Source: a virus. From it: DNA of 23,983 nt. Below are positions 1 through 9,236 of this stretch, one piece after another. A program made the position numbers and the translations under genes. Under the pieces are notes generated by a model, which had not been told where the DNA came from, did no database searches, and saw only the letters and a program-made list of their open reading frames with translations. Every line of letters begins with the position of its first letter. Within the stretch, counting starts at the first letter, position 1. The stretch spans positions 1 through 23,983 of the IMG/VR virus record IMGVR_UViG_3300032299_000147. One strand, written 5' to 3'.

Positions 1-463
1 ACCAACCGCTAAATATATTATCAACACTTACTGCTTGGAATGAAGATGTATAACCCCCAGCACCATCGTAAGCACCATTGTTTGCACAATTTGAAGTTGG
101 TATTCCTGCAAAACCATAACCTGACCACTCCCACCAATTTCCGTTTCTAGGTTTTTTTAAATTAATCGCTTGAGATACTACTGTACCAGAAGCATTTTCA
201 TAATTTCCTGTTGCTGTAGTATTATATACTGGGTCTACATCTAATGCGTTTGAAGCACCTGCCGCAATACCAGCAGATAGATAACCAGCATAAGGTGTCG
301 CTGTATTAATTACTGTTGCACTTGTTGTTGCTCTATCTAAAGCATCAATAGGAGTTCCATCAGCTTTAACCATACCTAAACTACGAGCATTGCCACCAGC
401 ATTAGGTACAACTAAGTTGCCAGAACCATCTATAATCTTGGATAGGTTTCTTGCTTTTGTCAT
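1..463 (-). CDS. Putative second tail fiber / adhesin protein (partial, cut by left edge)
   Basis: An open frame of 154 codons starts at ATG 463-461 and runs off the left edge without a stop. The ATG is preceded by an AAGGA-type ribosome binding site about 9 bases upstream, inside the short gap after the gp17-type fiber gene. The N-terminus (MTKARNLSKIIDGSGNLVVP) is of a type I associate with tail fiber or tail-associated proteins of marine phages. The rest is rich in Gly, Ala, Thr and Asn, and has an aromatic stretch, NWWEWSGYGF, near residue 120. Its position directly after the fiber gene suggests a receptor-binding or fiber-accessory role. It could also be another structural protein. Family recognition is weak, because no catalytic or fold-defining motif is visible in this portion. 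Confidence 0.6.
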   Translation of the reverse strand, partial: MTKARNLSKIIDGSGNLVVPNAGGNARSLGMVKADGTPIDALDRATTSATVINTATPYAGYLSAGIAAGASNALDVDPVYNTTATGNYENASGTVVSQAINLKKPRNGNWWEWSGYGFAGIPTSNCANNGAYDGAGGYTSSFQAVSVDNIFSGW

Positions 464-493
464 TTATTTATTTTTCCTTTTTTGTTTTAGTTA

Positions 494-3067
494 TTAAGCA
501 AATTTAACAATCTCAACTACGTCATTAGACAACAGAGCATCATTTAATGTTATTGTTGTTCCGTCAGTTGCGGTAAAATCTACTCCCTTTATTAATTTAA
601 CTCCGTTCACATAAACCTGAACAAAGTTCACTACATAAGCTGTGTTAAATACAGTTTGACCACTTGTTGGTGTTATTACTGTTTCTGTAAATGGTAATGA
701 AAGAGTTACACTCTCATTTCCACCAGCATTATTTAACGTCTTAGTAATTCCGTTTCCTACACTTACTTTTAAATTGAATACGTTTGAAGTTGTGTCGTTT
801 GCAGAAATCTTAAATACACCACCACCAACTGTTGCTAAAGCCGCACTTGCCGCCGCATCAATAGCACTTTGGTTAGCCGCATCTTTATAAGTTAAAGTGG
901 TATTTCTATAACTTAATGCGTTAGCTTCTGAAGTTGCTGAAGCATTTTGAGATGCTAAAGCCGCAGAAGCACTTGCACTTGCATTAGTTGCTTGTGTTGT
1001 TGATATTACTGCTTGAGCAGTTGATATTCCAGCTTGTGTAGTTGCAGTATTTTTATCTGCTAAAGCTGAAGCAACATAACTTTGTAATAATTGTTCTTCT
1101 GTTAAAGAAATCTTTTGGATAACTTCAATGTAAATAACATCACCAGTATTCGCCGCTTCTACTAATGTACAAGTATTACCAGCAGATAATGTATAATCAG
1201 TAGTTGGTGTAATTCTAATTCCATTTACAAATACAAATACGTTTCCTGTTGCGTTAAAAGCTAAAGTTTTTGATGGACTGCTAGTATCAGCACCATTAAA
1301 TACAGTCTGACCCTGTGTTGCTATATAAGTATAATTAGTTAATAACCCTTCAACATAAGTACCTACGTTTACCCAACCAGTATTATTTTGAGAAACATAA
1401 ACTTTTAATCTTGTAGTAGCTGTATCAAACCAAATAGCACCATTTGCAGGATTATTTGGTGGTGTAACTGAATAAGTATAAGCCGCATTAAAACTATTTA
1501 AAGATTGTAAACTTGAAGCGGCACTTGAAGCACTAGCAGTTGCAGAGTTCTGAGAAGCAGTTGCAGAGTTAGCACTTGCTGTTGCAGAGTTTGCACTATT
1601 AGTTGCTGAAGTTTCTGCTGAATTTTTAAACCCTTCAGTAGTATTTTTAAATCCTTCTGTAGTATTTTTATAACCTAATGTAGTTGATACATAACCTTGA
1701 AGTGTTTGTTCTTCTACTGTTTGTAATTTTCTAAATACTTGTATGTAAACAACATCTCCATTTATTAAAGGAGAAACAAAAGTAACTCTAGCGACATTAT
1801 TATTTTTACTTAAAGTATAATCCTCTGTTGGAATAATTCTAAGACCATTAACAAATACGTTTACTAAACTGTTTTCCGCATAATCAAATACTGCGGCATT
1901 TGCATTGTTAGAAGCACCTTCTACATAAGAAGGAGTGCCAGTAATATCGTATCTATAATCATTAACTAAATTTTGAATATAATCTGAAGCTATTTGCCAA
2001 CCATTAGCAGTATAAACTCTTAAATTTGAATTAGCACTGTCGTACCATAAATCTCCAATATCTAATGAAGTTGTAGGTGCTGTTGCAGATATTCTGTATC
2101 TTTCGTTAAAACTATTAATTCCAACTAAATTTCCTGAAACTGTATTAACTGCATTAATATTATTACCAACAGTATTAATTATATTTATATTGTTTGATAC
2201 TGTGTCAATTTCTGAAACTGCTTCTTGCAGGTCGTCAGCAACAGTTATAACTTTTTGAATTTCGTTAGCTAGAGCTTGAACATCTACTGAATTATTAGCT
2301 ACAGTAGTTATTGCGTCTCTAATATTATAAACACCTGTAATTTGTGTAGTTAATCCAGCAAGTGTTCCAATGTTATTAGTTGGGGTAATTTGCGAAGCTA
2401 CAGCAGTAATGTTTGCATTTGCACCTGCGGCAGTATTTATATTTACTGAATTAGCAACTACTGCATTTATATTTGTAGCATTTGAAACTGCTGAATTAAT
2501 ATTTGCAGAATTAGATGCTACTGAATTTATATTTGCACTATTAGAGTTTACAGCATTAACATTTGCAATATTGGAAGCTACTGTTGCAACAGAAGCTATA
2601 TTTGTATTTACAGTATTAATTGCTGGTAAATTTGTAGTTATAAATGCTTTATTAACTGCATCATTGTCGTTTACTGGTGATGCTACGTTTTTAATTGTTT
2701 TGCTTTTTGCGTCCCACTTATCATCAACATCTACTGCTAAATTATTTACTTGGTCATCTGTAATTTCTTGGGCTACATAAAAACTCTGATTAGCTGACCT
2801 ATCTAAGTCTGCTTCAGTAAGAACTGAACCATCAGCAAAATCTACAAGTCTAACATCAATAGGAGTTTCTCTTTGTATTCTGATTGTAGCACCATTAGCT
2901 GGGGCAGTAGTAAATGTAAGAGTTGATGTGCTTATAGTAAATGCGGCAGTTAAAGTTCCATTTATGTATGCTTTAACGTGAGAGCTATCTATAAAAGGAA
3001 ACCCTATTGCATAAGACGTAGTGCTTCCGTTACCTGTGTAGGTAACTTGTGCGAAATATGTTGGCAT
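494..3067 (-). CDS. 17: Tail fiber protein (T7 gp17-like N-terminal domain)
   Basis: This 857-residue protein most likely forms the trimeric fibers that recognise the host surface. Residues 1-145 match the T7 gp17 attachment domain, which docks on the tail: note RLVDFADGS (73-81) and the segment around DAVNKAF (136-142). Residues about 150-315 are Asn/Ala/Ile-rich ten-residue repeats (pattern NxxNINxVxS) that suggest an extended coiled or beta stalk. Two similar modules follow at about 319-470 and 525-676, each with a GDLWYD or GAIWFD motif and a FVNGxRI-TPT-DYTL motif. They are separated by Ala/Ser-rich linkers, and a third, shorter copy of the second motif ends the protein (796-857). T7 gp17 is shorter (553 residues), so the middle and C-terminus are specific to this phage group. 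The ATG lies 3 bases after the gp16 stop and has only a weak ribosome binding site, so coupling is likely. Confidence 0.9.
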   Translation of the reverse strand: MPTYFAQVTYTGNGSTTSYAIGFPFIDSSHVKAYINGTLTAAFTISTSTLTFTTAPANGATIRIQRETPIDVRLVDFADGSVLTEADLDRSANQSFYVAQEITDDQVNNLAVDVDDKWDAKSKTIKNVASPVNDNDAVNKAFITTNLPAINTVNTNIASVATVASNIANVNAVNSNSANINSVASNSANINSAVSNATNINAVVANSVNINTAAGANANITAVASQITPTNNIGTLAGLTTQITGVYNIRDAITTVANNSVDVQALANEIQKVITVADDLQEAVSEIDTVSNNINIINTVGNNINAVNTVSGNLVGINSFNERYRISATAPTTSLDIGDLWYDSANSNLRVYTANGWQIASDYIQNLVNDYRYDITGTPSYVEGASNNANAAVFDYAENSLVNVFVNGLRIIPTEDYTLSKNNNVARVTFVSPLINGDVVYIQVFRKLQTVEEQTLQGYVSTTLGYKNTTEGFKNTTEGFKNSAETSATNSANSATASANSATASQNSATASASSAASSLQSLNSFNAAYTYSVTPPNNPANGAIWFDTATTRLKVYVSQNNTGWVNVGTYVEGLLTNYTYIATQGQTVFNGADTSSPSKTLAFNATGNVFVFVNGIRITPTTDYTLSAGNTCTLVEAANTGDVIYIEVIQKISLTEEQLLQSYVASALADKNTATTQAGISTAQAVISTTQATNASASASAALASQNASATSEANALSYRNTTLTYKDAANQSAIDAAASAALATVGGGVFKISANDTTSNVFNLKVSVGNGITKTLNNAGGNESVTLSLPFTETVITPTSGQTVFNTAYVVNFVQVYVNGVKLIKGVDFTATDGTTITLNDALLSNDVVEIVKFA
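2390..2602 (-). repeat. 30-bp-period coding repeat in the tail fiber gene
   Basis: Codons 156-226 of the fiber gene encode about seven imperfect ten-residue units such as SNSANINSVA and SNATNINAVV. On the DNA level this is a degenerate 30-bp tandem array. A second short stretch with the same period lies at about 2126-2212 (codons 286-314, NTVSNNIN-type units). The register is kept, which supports a structural repeat in the protein rather than a non-coding repeat. Confidence 0.75.
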
Positions 3068-3070
3068 TAG

Positions 3071-6000
3071 TTATTCTTGGTAAAAGTTAATTAATGGTTG
3101 AAGTCTGTCTAAATCTCTACTTCCACCTATTACTTGTTTATTTCTTTTTTGTTTTTGAACATCACTAAAAAGATTTCTGTCAGGATTATTTATATTCTTG
3201 TAGTTACTTTTTTCTTGTTCAAATAATGCTTCAGCTTTAGTTTTGTAAATTTCATAAATATAATTTATTCGCTTATATTTAGTTCCATCATCAGAGATAC
3301 CTTGAGCTAATTTAATTGGGTCTGATAAATTTTGATAATCTTCTGATTGTATTACGTCTGCTAATTTTTCTTTTAAAGTTAAACCTTCAATTTTTGTAGT
3401 ATTTAATAATTGATTAATTTTGTCATAAGCTGTGTTTTTACCAAACTTATATTCAGTATAATCAACTCCATCTTGAAACTTCTTTAAAGTTGTTGGAGCT
3501 TTTCCTAATCTTAAAATTTCCATTGCAACAGGGTCATTGGTTTTATCACCTATTGAAAGTGGATTTAAAAAGTTATTAAAAAATCTTTGAATTGAATCTT
3601 CATCATTAGCTTTATGAGCTTCACCCATAAAATTATATTTAGGTGATGGTGGTGTTCCTACTCCTAATCTTTTACCTATAATTTCATCAATAATACCTTG
3701 TGCGTCTCTTAGGTATGGGTCATTATTAATTTTAGAAATAATATTAGGTACAAAACTTCCAACTTTATTTGTAAAATATTTACTTGCAGTAGTGCCATCT
3801 TGGTCAAATACTGCATCTACAATTTCTTGTATGGCTTGAAAATAAGTTTTATTTAAAATGTTTGTTTGTAAAGAATTAATACCTGCTCTAGCATTTATTA
3901 ATTGTCTGTCAGCAAAAGAAATAGGATTACTGTCCATTTGTCCTGCTAAGAATAAATTCATATCAGCACCAACTCTTTCAATTTGTTCTTGAGTTAGTCT
4001 GTCTCTAATACTCATAAAATCTGCAACAATTCCAAAGAAAGCACCATAAGGGTCTAATCTTCCAAATTGAATTTGAGTATCTCCAAAATTAAATGAGTAA
4101 GGTTTAAAGTTAGTTTCTGATTTTTTAAGTCTTAATAACTCAGCATCAGTATATTTATCTAATGCTTTACCATCACCTTTTTGGTTTGTTGAACCACTAA
4201 TCATTCCAAGTTGGTATAGTGCTGAAGCAGAAGTTAATAATATTCCACCCATAGCAGTCTGACCTCTAACTTTAGCAATCATTCTTGGGTCGCCTGACCT
4301 TCCTAATAAATGGTCAAGATTATAAGTAACTCCACCAACAGTTCTGTCAGCAATAGCTTTAGCTAATTGGAATGGTGTTCTTACGAATGGAAAGAATTGT
4401 TTTAATGCTGGGTAAGTATTAATTGCGTCTTGAAACTTTTTAGCAAAACCAGTTAGTTCATTAGTAAAAGTATTTTCTTGTGCATACTTTAATGCTTCAA
4501 GATTTGTTCCTCTTAAACCTTGTTCGTCAAAACCTTGTCTAATATATTCTTTAACAAAACTATCTAAATCTTTTCCTTTATATCCTTTAGCTTCACCAGC
4601 TTGTAATGCTAATGAACTTAATTTAGCTCTGTAATTAATTTGTTTAAAAAACTCGTCAGTAGCATTTAAAAATCTTGTTGGTAATCTAACTATATTACCT
4701 ATTGTTCCTGTACCAGTAGCTCTAGAAGTTGCTGTATCTGCTTTTGTAGTTGCATCTAAGACAAGCTCACCATTTTTTAAAGCAGTGCCAGTGTATTTCG
4801 TAGCATCTCTTAAATAACTAAATAATCCTGCGAATGTTGATTTGGCTTCATTAATCTGTCCTTCATAAACAGCTTTCTTTGCAAGATTATCTCCATCTAA
4901 CCAAGCAGATAATTTAGAACCCATTATATCTTCAACAGGTCTAGCAATAGCTGTTATTGCGTTTGAAAAAGCATTAACTAATTGTGTTTTTGGATTAGAT
5001 AATAAAGCATTAATCCATACTTCGTTTGCAACGTCCCAAACCTTATTGCTTAAAGCAAAATTTAAAATTCTTCTAGTAACATCAGGTTTATCTAAAGAAG
5101 CTAATTTATCTAAAAGTTTTGCTTTAGCTTCTGGGTCTTTAGAACTAAAATTTTCAAACTCACCAACAGCTTTTCTTAAATTTTCTTGAAGAATATTAGA
5201 TTGAATAAATTCTTCTTTAGTTTGTCCAAATGTTTTTAAGCCACCACCAAACTCACTAGCAACAATCTTACGATTATTTTGCATAGCACCAATCAAATTA
5301 ATTAATTGGTCAATTTCTGCTTGTGGTCGTAATCCCATTTTAGACTGACGAACCATAGGAGCTAACATATTAACTAGAGAATTTAATGTTATCTCATGTT
5401 GATATATTAGAGGTGCAATTTCTTTTTCTTGAAATGTTTTTGTTAAATCAGCAAAATCTTGATAAACTTTGTTTAAGTCTCCACCATACTCAAGTATTGC
5501 TTTTCTTTTAATAACTTCGTCAGAAAATTTCTTATCTACTTGATTATAGCTTTTTTTAACAGCTTCTATAATTGAAGTAGTAGTATTAACTAATTCTTGT
5601 GTTGTTAATTTTTTATCAAAGGTATCAAGGTTAATCCAGCTTCTAGGAATACTAAATGCTTCCTCAGCAGACATCTCCCCTGCTTTCCACTTATCAAAGT
5701 TTACTAATAAATCTTCTTGAGCAATTTTATTTAATAATATTACTTTTTCTTCTTTTGAAATTTGTTTAGGAGCTGGACTAAGTCCATCTACATTTTCTAG
5801 AGCTTCATTAACAATCTTCATTTTCTCACCGATTGTCTGAGCTTCGTCTAATTTATTTTTTACTCCAATAATTGCTTCTTGTGATTTACCAATAATTACT
5901 TCATCAGCTTTTAAATCAACTTCATTATATGTGTTGCTAATTTTACTTTTTGAAACTTTGGCTACTTTAAAAAGAACTTCTGCCATTAGTCCAAGACCAA

Positions 6001-6763
6001 TACCTTCTATGGAGTTTTTTAATCTACCTTCATACCAAGTGTCGTCTTTATTTGTTTGTAGATATGATAAAAATGTATTTCCAAAATCTGGTGCAAATTC
6101 TGTTACAACATCAGCAAATCTTCCTGAGTTTTCATCAAATGCAATAAAGTCTGCAATAGCTCCTTGTGTTGTTGTTTGAGCTATTTTTTGAGCTGTAGTT
6201 ATTGGTGCTACTGCTCCAAATTGCGATAATATTTTACCACCTGTTGCATAACCTAATAAAAATTGAGTTCCTGCTTCAACAAAGCTACCAACCATACTAG
6301 TAGTGTAATCATCGTTGTCAGGTCTTGATGGGTCGTAAAAAAACCCTCTTATTGAATTAAAATCTCTTTTTCCTGTTTCACCAAATATTGGGTCTTTTAA
6401 ACCCTTTGCTCTAGCTTCATCGTAAGAAACAAGCTCTATTAAGCCATTATTAGCTTTTTCTCCTAAAGCTACACCATAAATATTAGTGGCTTCTCCTAAA
6501 GTGTCACCTAAATCCTCAATTAGTCTTCCTGACGAATTTATGAACTTTCTTGCACCTTCGTATGGAGCAACTACAGCAGTATCATATAACCAATTATTCT
6601 CTTTGCCTTCAGGTACAACATCATTTTGTTGTATTGGTTGAGCAGATTGTACTGGTTGTCTTTGATTAAACTGGTCTAATAATTCTTTTTCTTCTTGTGA
6701 CCCAATAAAATCATCTTCTACCTCAATGTATTTACCATTAGGAAGTTCATATTTTTGTGCCAT
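3071..6763 (-). CDS. 16: Internal virion protein, gp16-like (ejection channel component)
   Basis: At 1230 residues, directly between the gp15-like and fiber genes, this matches T7 gp16 (1318 residues) in size and place. gp16 is ejected with gp15 and gp14 to form the trans-envelope DNA conduit. The N-terminus starts with a short ELPNGKYIEVEDDF motif and a Gln/Pro-rich linker (about 33-50). A hydrophobic Gly/Ala-rich stretch lies at about 156-185 and could enter a membrane. The remainder looks largely helical. I do not see the N-terminal SLT lytic transglycosylase domain of T7 gp16, which would carry a catalytic Glu in an ES-type motif. The assignment rests mainly on synteny, length and composition. 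ATG 6763 follows the gp15 stop by 3 bases with no clear ribosome binding site, suggesting coupling. Confidence 0.82.
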   Translation of the reverse strand: MAQKYELPNGKYIEVEDDFIGSQEEKELLDQFNQRQPVQSAQPIQQNDVVPEGKENNWLYDTAVVAPYEGARKFINSSGRLIEDLGDTLGEATNIYGVALGEKANNGLIELVSYDEARAKGLKDPIFGETGKRDFNSIRGFFYDPSRPDNDDYTTSMVGSFVEAGTQFLLGYATGGKILSQFGAVAPITTAQKIAQTTTQGAIADFIAFDENSGRFADVVTEFAPDFGNTFLSYLQTNKDDTWYEGRLKNSIEGIGLGLMAEVLFKVAKVSKSKISNTYNEVDLKADEVIIGKSQEAIIGVKNKLDEAQTIGEKMKIVNEALENVDGLSPAPKQISKEEKVILLNKIAQEDLLVNFDKWKAGEMSAEEAFSIPRSWINLDTFDKKLTTQELVNTTTSIIEAVKKSYNQVDKKFSDEVIKRKAILEYGGDLNKVYQDFADLTKTFQEKEIAPLIYQHEITLNSLVNMLAPMVRQSKMGLRPQAEIDQLINLIGAMQNNRKIVASEFGGGLKTFGQTKEEFIQSNILQENLRKAVGEFENFSSKDPEAKAKLLDKLASLDKPDVTRRILNFALSNKVWDVANEVWINALLSNPKTQLVNAFSNAITAIARPVEDIMGSKLSAWLDGDNLAKKAVYEGQINEAKSTFAGLFSYLRDATKYTGTALKNGELVLDATTKADTATSRATGTGTIGNIVRLPTRFLNATDEFFKQINYRAKLSSLALQAGEAKGYKGKDLDSFVKEYIRQGFDEQGLRGTNLEALKYAQENTFTNELTGFAKKFQDAINTYPALKQFFPFVRTPFQLAKAIADRTVGGVTYNLDHLLGRSGDPRMIAKVRGQTAMGGILLTSASALYQLGMISGSTNQKGDGKALDKYTDAELLRLKKSETNFKPYSFNFGDTQIQFGRLDPYGAFFGIVADFMSIRDRLTQEQIERVGADMNLFLAGQMDSNPISFADRQLINARAGINSLQTNILNKTYFQAIQEIVDAVFDQDGTTASKYFTNKVGSFVPNIISKINNDPYLRDAQGIIDEIIGKRLGVGTPPSPKYNFMGEAHKANDEDSIQRFFNNFLNPLSIGDKTNDPVAMEILRLGKAPTTLKKFQDGVDYTEYKFGKNTAYDKINQLLNTTKIEGLTLKEKLADVIQSEDYQNLSDPIKLAQGISDDGTKYKRINYIYEIYKTKAEALFEQEKSNYKNINNPDRNLFSDVQKQKRNKQVIGGSRDLDRLQPLINFYQE

Positions 6764-6766
6764 ATA

Positions 6767-8653
6767 TTATTTTTTATCTTTATTAAAATTTGGGTCAAAA
6801 GCATCTCTAATTAAACCTGTTAAAGGATTTTTCATAACTTCTAATGCTTTACGTTCATCTTTAGCTTCTTGGGCTTTTTTAGCTTCAGCAGGACTTTTAA
6901 ATTTTCTTTTTTCTTTTTGTTTTAAATCATAAAGTTTCTGAATTTCATCATCTTTAAGATTTTTATTTTCTTCTTTTATTTTTTGTTTAGCTAATTCTTC
7001 TTGCTGTTTTTTTTGTTCAATAGCATTATCAATGTTTTGAATTATGTTGCCTTGTCCACCTCTTGTAGTTTCATCAATTTTACCAAATAAAGTATCATTT
7101 TCTCTTACACTTCTATAATTTTTAACTAATTCCATATATTTTTTTTCTATGGCATCATCTAAATCAGATTGTGTTTTGTAATTAGCTCTATTGTCTTTAT
7201 ACCAAGTTCTTAATTTTCTAGTTACATAAGTAGTAAAATCAGAAGCATCTAAAGCTGAACCGCCACCTTTTTCAGAAGAAATAATTTTAGATATTCTAGC
7301 TAAATCACCTCTAACAAAACTATTTTGTAAAACTTCATCATACTTGCCTGATTGTGCATCAGCGATGTATTCACTAATATATTTATTTTTAGTATCGTTT
7401 CTTAAATTTCCTAATTGATATTGTTCTCTTGTATATTCGTATGCTTCAGCATATTTACCTTCAGCATTTAATCTGTCTATTTTTCTTAATACTTCTATAT
7501 TGTCAGTATTACCTCTATCAAATTGTAAATCTTTTATAAAATCAGTAGCACCTTGTTTTTCTGAACCTGTTCGTTTTGGGTCATTAAGCCAAGCGGTAAC
7601 ATCAAAATCAGGATTTTCTTTAACTTTTTCAGCTAGAAAACTGTAGGTATTTAATTGTTCTTGTTCTCTACGACCTTTAGTTAATTGATTATATTTACTT
7701 GTTCTTTCAGCAGATTTTTCAACTAAAGCATCAAATAATTTATCTTTTTCTAATTTAACTCTACCAATATTTTCAATACTGTTTGTTCCTGCTAATAATT
7801 TTGCTGGTAGCTCATTAACAATTTTTTTAGCCAATTCATAATCACTAGTAGTAGTAGCCCAATTTTTTATTCCATCTAAAACAACATCAATAGTTTCTCT
7901 ACCATCTCCATTAACATCTATTAGTTCGGCTATTAATGCGTTAATGCTGTCTGCCATTAAATTATATTTGTTATAACCTGAACCGCTTTCAGCAAAAGCA
8001 CTATCTTCATAATTTTTAAACTGGTCTATAACTGCACCAATTCTAGCTTTTACTCTGTCATTAAACTTTTCTTTAAATACTGTTAATTGAGCTGTTCTAT
8101 GATTATTTTCAAATTGATTTCTAAAACCAGAAGTTTCTTTAAAAAACCCTTTTTCTAAATCAAGTGGATTAAAAGCTCCTAATTCTCTTTCCTTAATAAA
8201 TTTACCTAATTGGTCTTTATAAAAATTATCAAAAGAATTTGGTCTTATATCCTCTACTATTTTTTGGTCTTGATATGCTTTATTTAATTTTGAACTAAAT
8301 TCAGAAGCAAAAGAATTTAAAGTAAGTTCTTTATATTTTTCTAAATAATATGGATTAGCTGTTGCATCAATTTGTCCAGCTTTAATAGCTTCTTTAAATG
8401 CTAATTTATTTTGTGCGTAATCTTGTTGTGCTTGTGCAGAATTAATTTTTTTATCTTCTGCTTCACTTGCAAGAACAGCTTTTGTTCCACCACTATTAAT
8501 AAAATTATCTAATGCAGAAGTAAATTCTTTAAGACCTGCAATCTCTGGTTCTTTTTGTGGTGTGTAAAATAAATTAAAATCTCGAGAAGCAACTTCAGGT
8601 AATTCAGGAGTTAAATTTAAACCTGTTGGAGTTCTTGATGATTTTTTAGCCAA
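6767..8653 (-). CDS. 15: Internal virion protein, gp15-like
   Basis: This 628-residue protein sits between the gp14- and gp16-like genes, the place of T7 gp15 (747 residues), an ejected internal core protein. The N-terminal third contains a segment ending in NPYYLEKYKEL (about 100-110), a type shared by gp15 relatives. The C-terminus (about 540-628) is very rich in Lys, Glu and Gln and probably forms a long helix or coiled coil, as in T7. A DVNGDGRETID stretch at 246-256 resembles an EF-hand calcium loop. The start is TTG (8653-8651), which overlaps the last 8 bases of the gp14 gene, with a GAGGG ribosome binding site about 8 bases upstream. The assignment rests on order and composition more than on motifs. 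Confidence 0.82.
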   Translation of the reverse strand: MAKKSSRTPTGLNLTPELPEVASRDFNLFYTPQKEPEIAGLKEFTSALDNFINSGGTKAVLASEAEDKKINSAQAQQDYAQNKLAFKEAIKAGQIDATANPYYLEKYKELTLNSFASEFSSKLNKAYQDQKIVEDIRPNSFDNFYKDQLGKFIKERELGAFNPLDLEKGFFKETSGFRNQFENNHRTAQLTVFKEKFNDRVKARIGAVIDQFKNYEDSAFAESGSGYNKYNLMADSINALIAELIDVNGDGRETIDVVLDGIKNWATTTSDYELAKKIVNELPAKLLAGTNSIENIGRVKLEKDKLFDALVEKSAERTSKYNQLTKGRREQEQLNTYSFLAEKVKENPDFDVTAWLNDPKRTGSEKQGATDFIKDLQFDRGNTDNIEVLRKIDRLNAEGKYAEAYEYTREQYQLGNLRNDTKNKYISEYIADAQSGKYDEVLQNSFVRGDLARISKIISSEKGGGSALDASDFTTYVTRKLRTWYKDNRANYKTQSDLDDAIEKKYMELVKNYRSVRENDTLFGKIDETTRGGQGNIIQNIDNAIEQKKQQEELAKQKIKEENKNLKDDEIQKLYDLKQKEKRKFKSPAEAKKAQEAKDERKALEVMKNPLTGLIRDAFDPNFNKDKK

Positions 8654-9236
8654 TGTTAAAACCCTCTACTTCGCTTCTATTTCTATTTTTTTCTCTATTT
8701 GTTTGAAGACCTCTATTAGCTTTTTCAGCTTCTAATCCGTAATAAGTGTTTGCTACGTTAAGAACTTGAGTAGCAAAGTTTAATTCTGGGTTTGGTGCTG
8801 TAACGTAAGTGCTTTGACTTTCTTGACCAAACTGAATTGCTTCTAAATTTCTTCTAAATTGACTTTCATTAAGTTTTAAATTTTGAGTTAATGAATTTTT
8901 ATAATTACCATCTACTCTATAAAAATCTCTCATTAGTGCATCAGTAGAACCACTCATCATTAGTCCACCAGCATCACCAGCTTGTGTTACATATTGAGCT
9001 TGTGCAGACCTAGTTTTCTTACTAGCTTCAAAACCTTTTGCAGATGTTTGTGATGTAATTTGTCTTATTTTTAAACCTTCTGCGGCATATCTTTGAATAG
9101 CATTTTGTCTTGCTAATTCATTTTGCCTATTTTGAGCTTGTTGCTGTGCTTTTTGTTGAGCATTAGTTGCTTGGTATTGAATACCTGCTGATGCAACTGA
9201 TGCAATCATCAAAGCTGTTGTAGGTTCTACGCACAT
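8646..9236 (-). CDS. 14: Internal virion protein, gp14-like
   Basis: The product is 196 residues, the same length I recall for T7 gp14, and begins MC followed by a hydrophobic Ala/Ser/Ile segment (residues 7-20) as T7 gp14 does. A Gln/Asn/Ala-rich helical region follows (about 20-60, AQQKAQQQAQ type). In T7, gp14 is ejected first and is thought to form the outer-membrane pore for DNA entry, so the hydrophobic N-terminus fits. Start ATG 9236 overlaps the end of the gp13-like gene by 10 bases. It precedes the gp15-like gene, giving the order 13-14-15-16 of T7. Confidence 0.85.
   Translation of the reverse strand: MCVEPTTALMIASVASAGIQYQATNAQQKAQQQAQNRQNELARQNAIQRYAAEGLKIRQITSQTSAKGFEASKKTRSAQAQYVTQAGDAGGLMMSGSTDALMRDFYRVDGNYKNSLTQNLKLNESQFRRNLEAIQFGQESQSTYVTAPNPELNFATQVLNVANTYYGLEAEKANRGLQTNREKNRNRSEVEGFNIG

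Noticed and set aside
2370-2780. 136-codon plus-strand frame inside the fiber gene
   Set aside because: It is an antisense shadow of the repetitive fiber frame, hydrophobic only because the sense strand is Asn/Ala/Thr-rich, with no ribosome binding site and no plus-strand neighbours. Other plus-strand frames in the window are likewise shadows.
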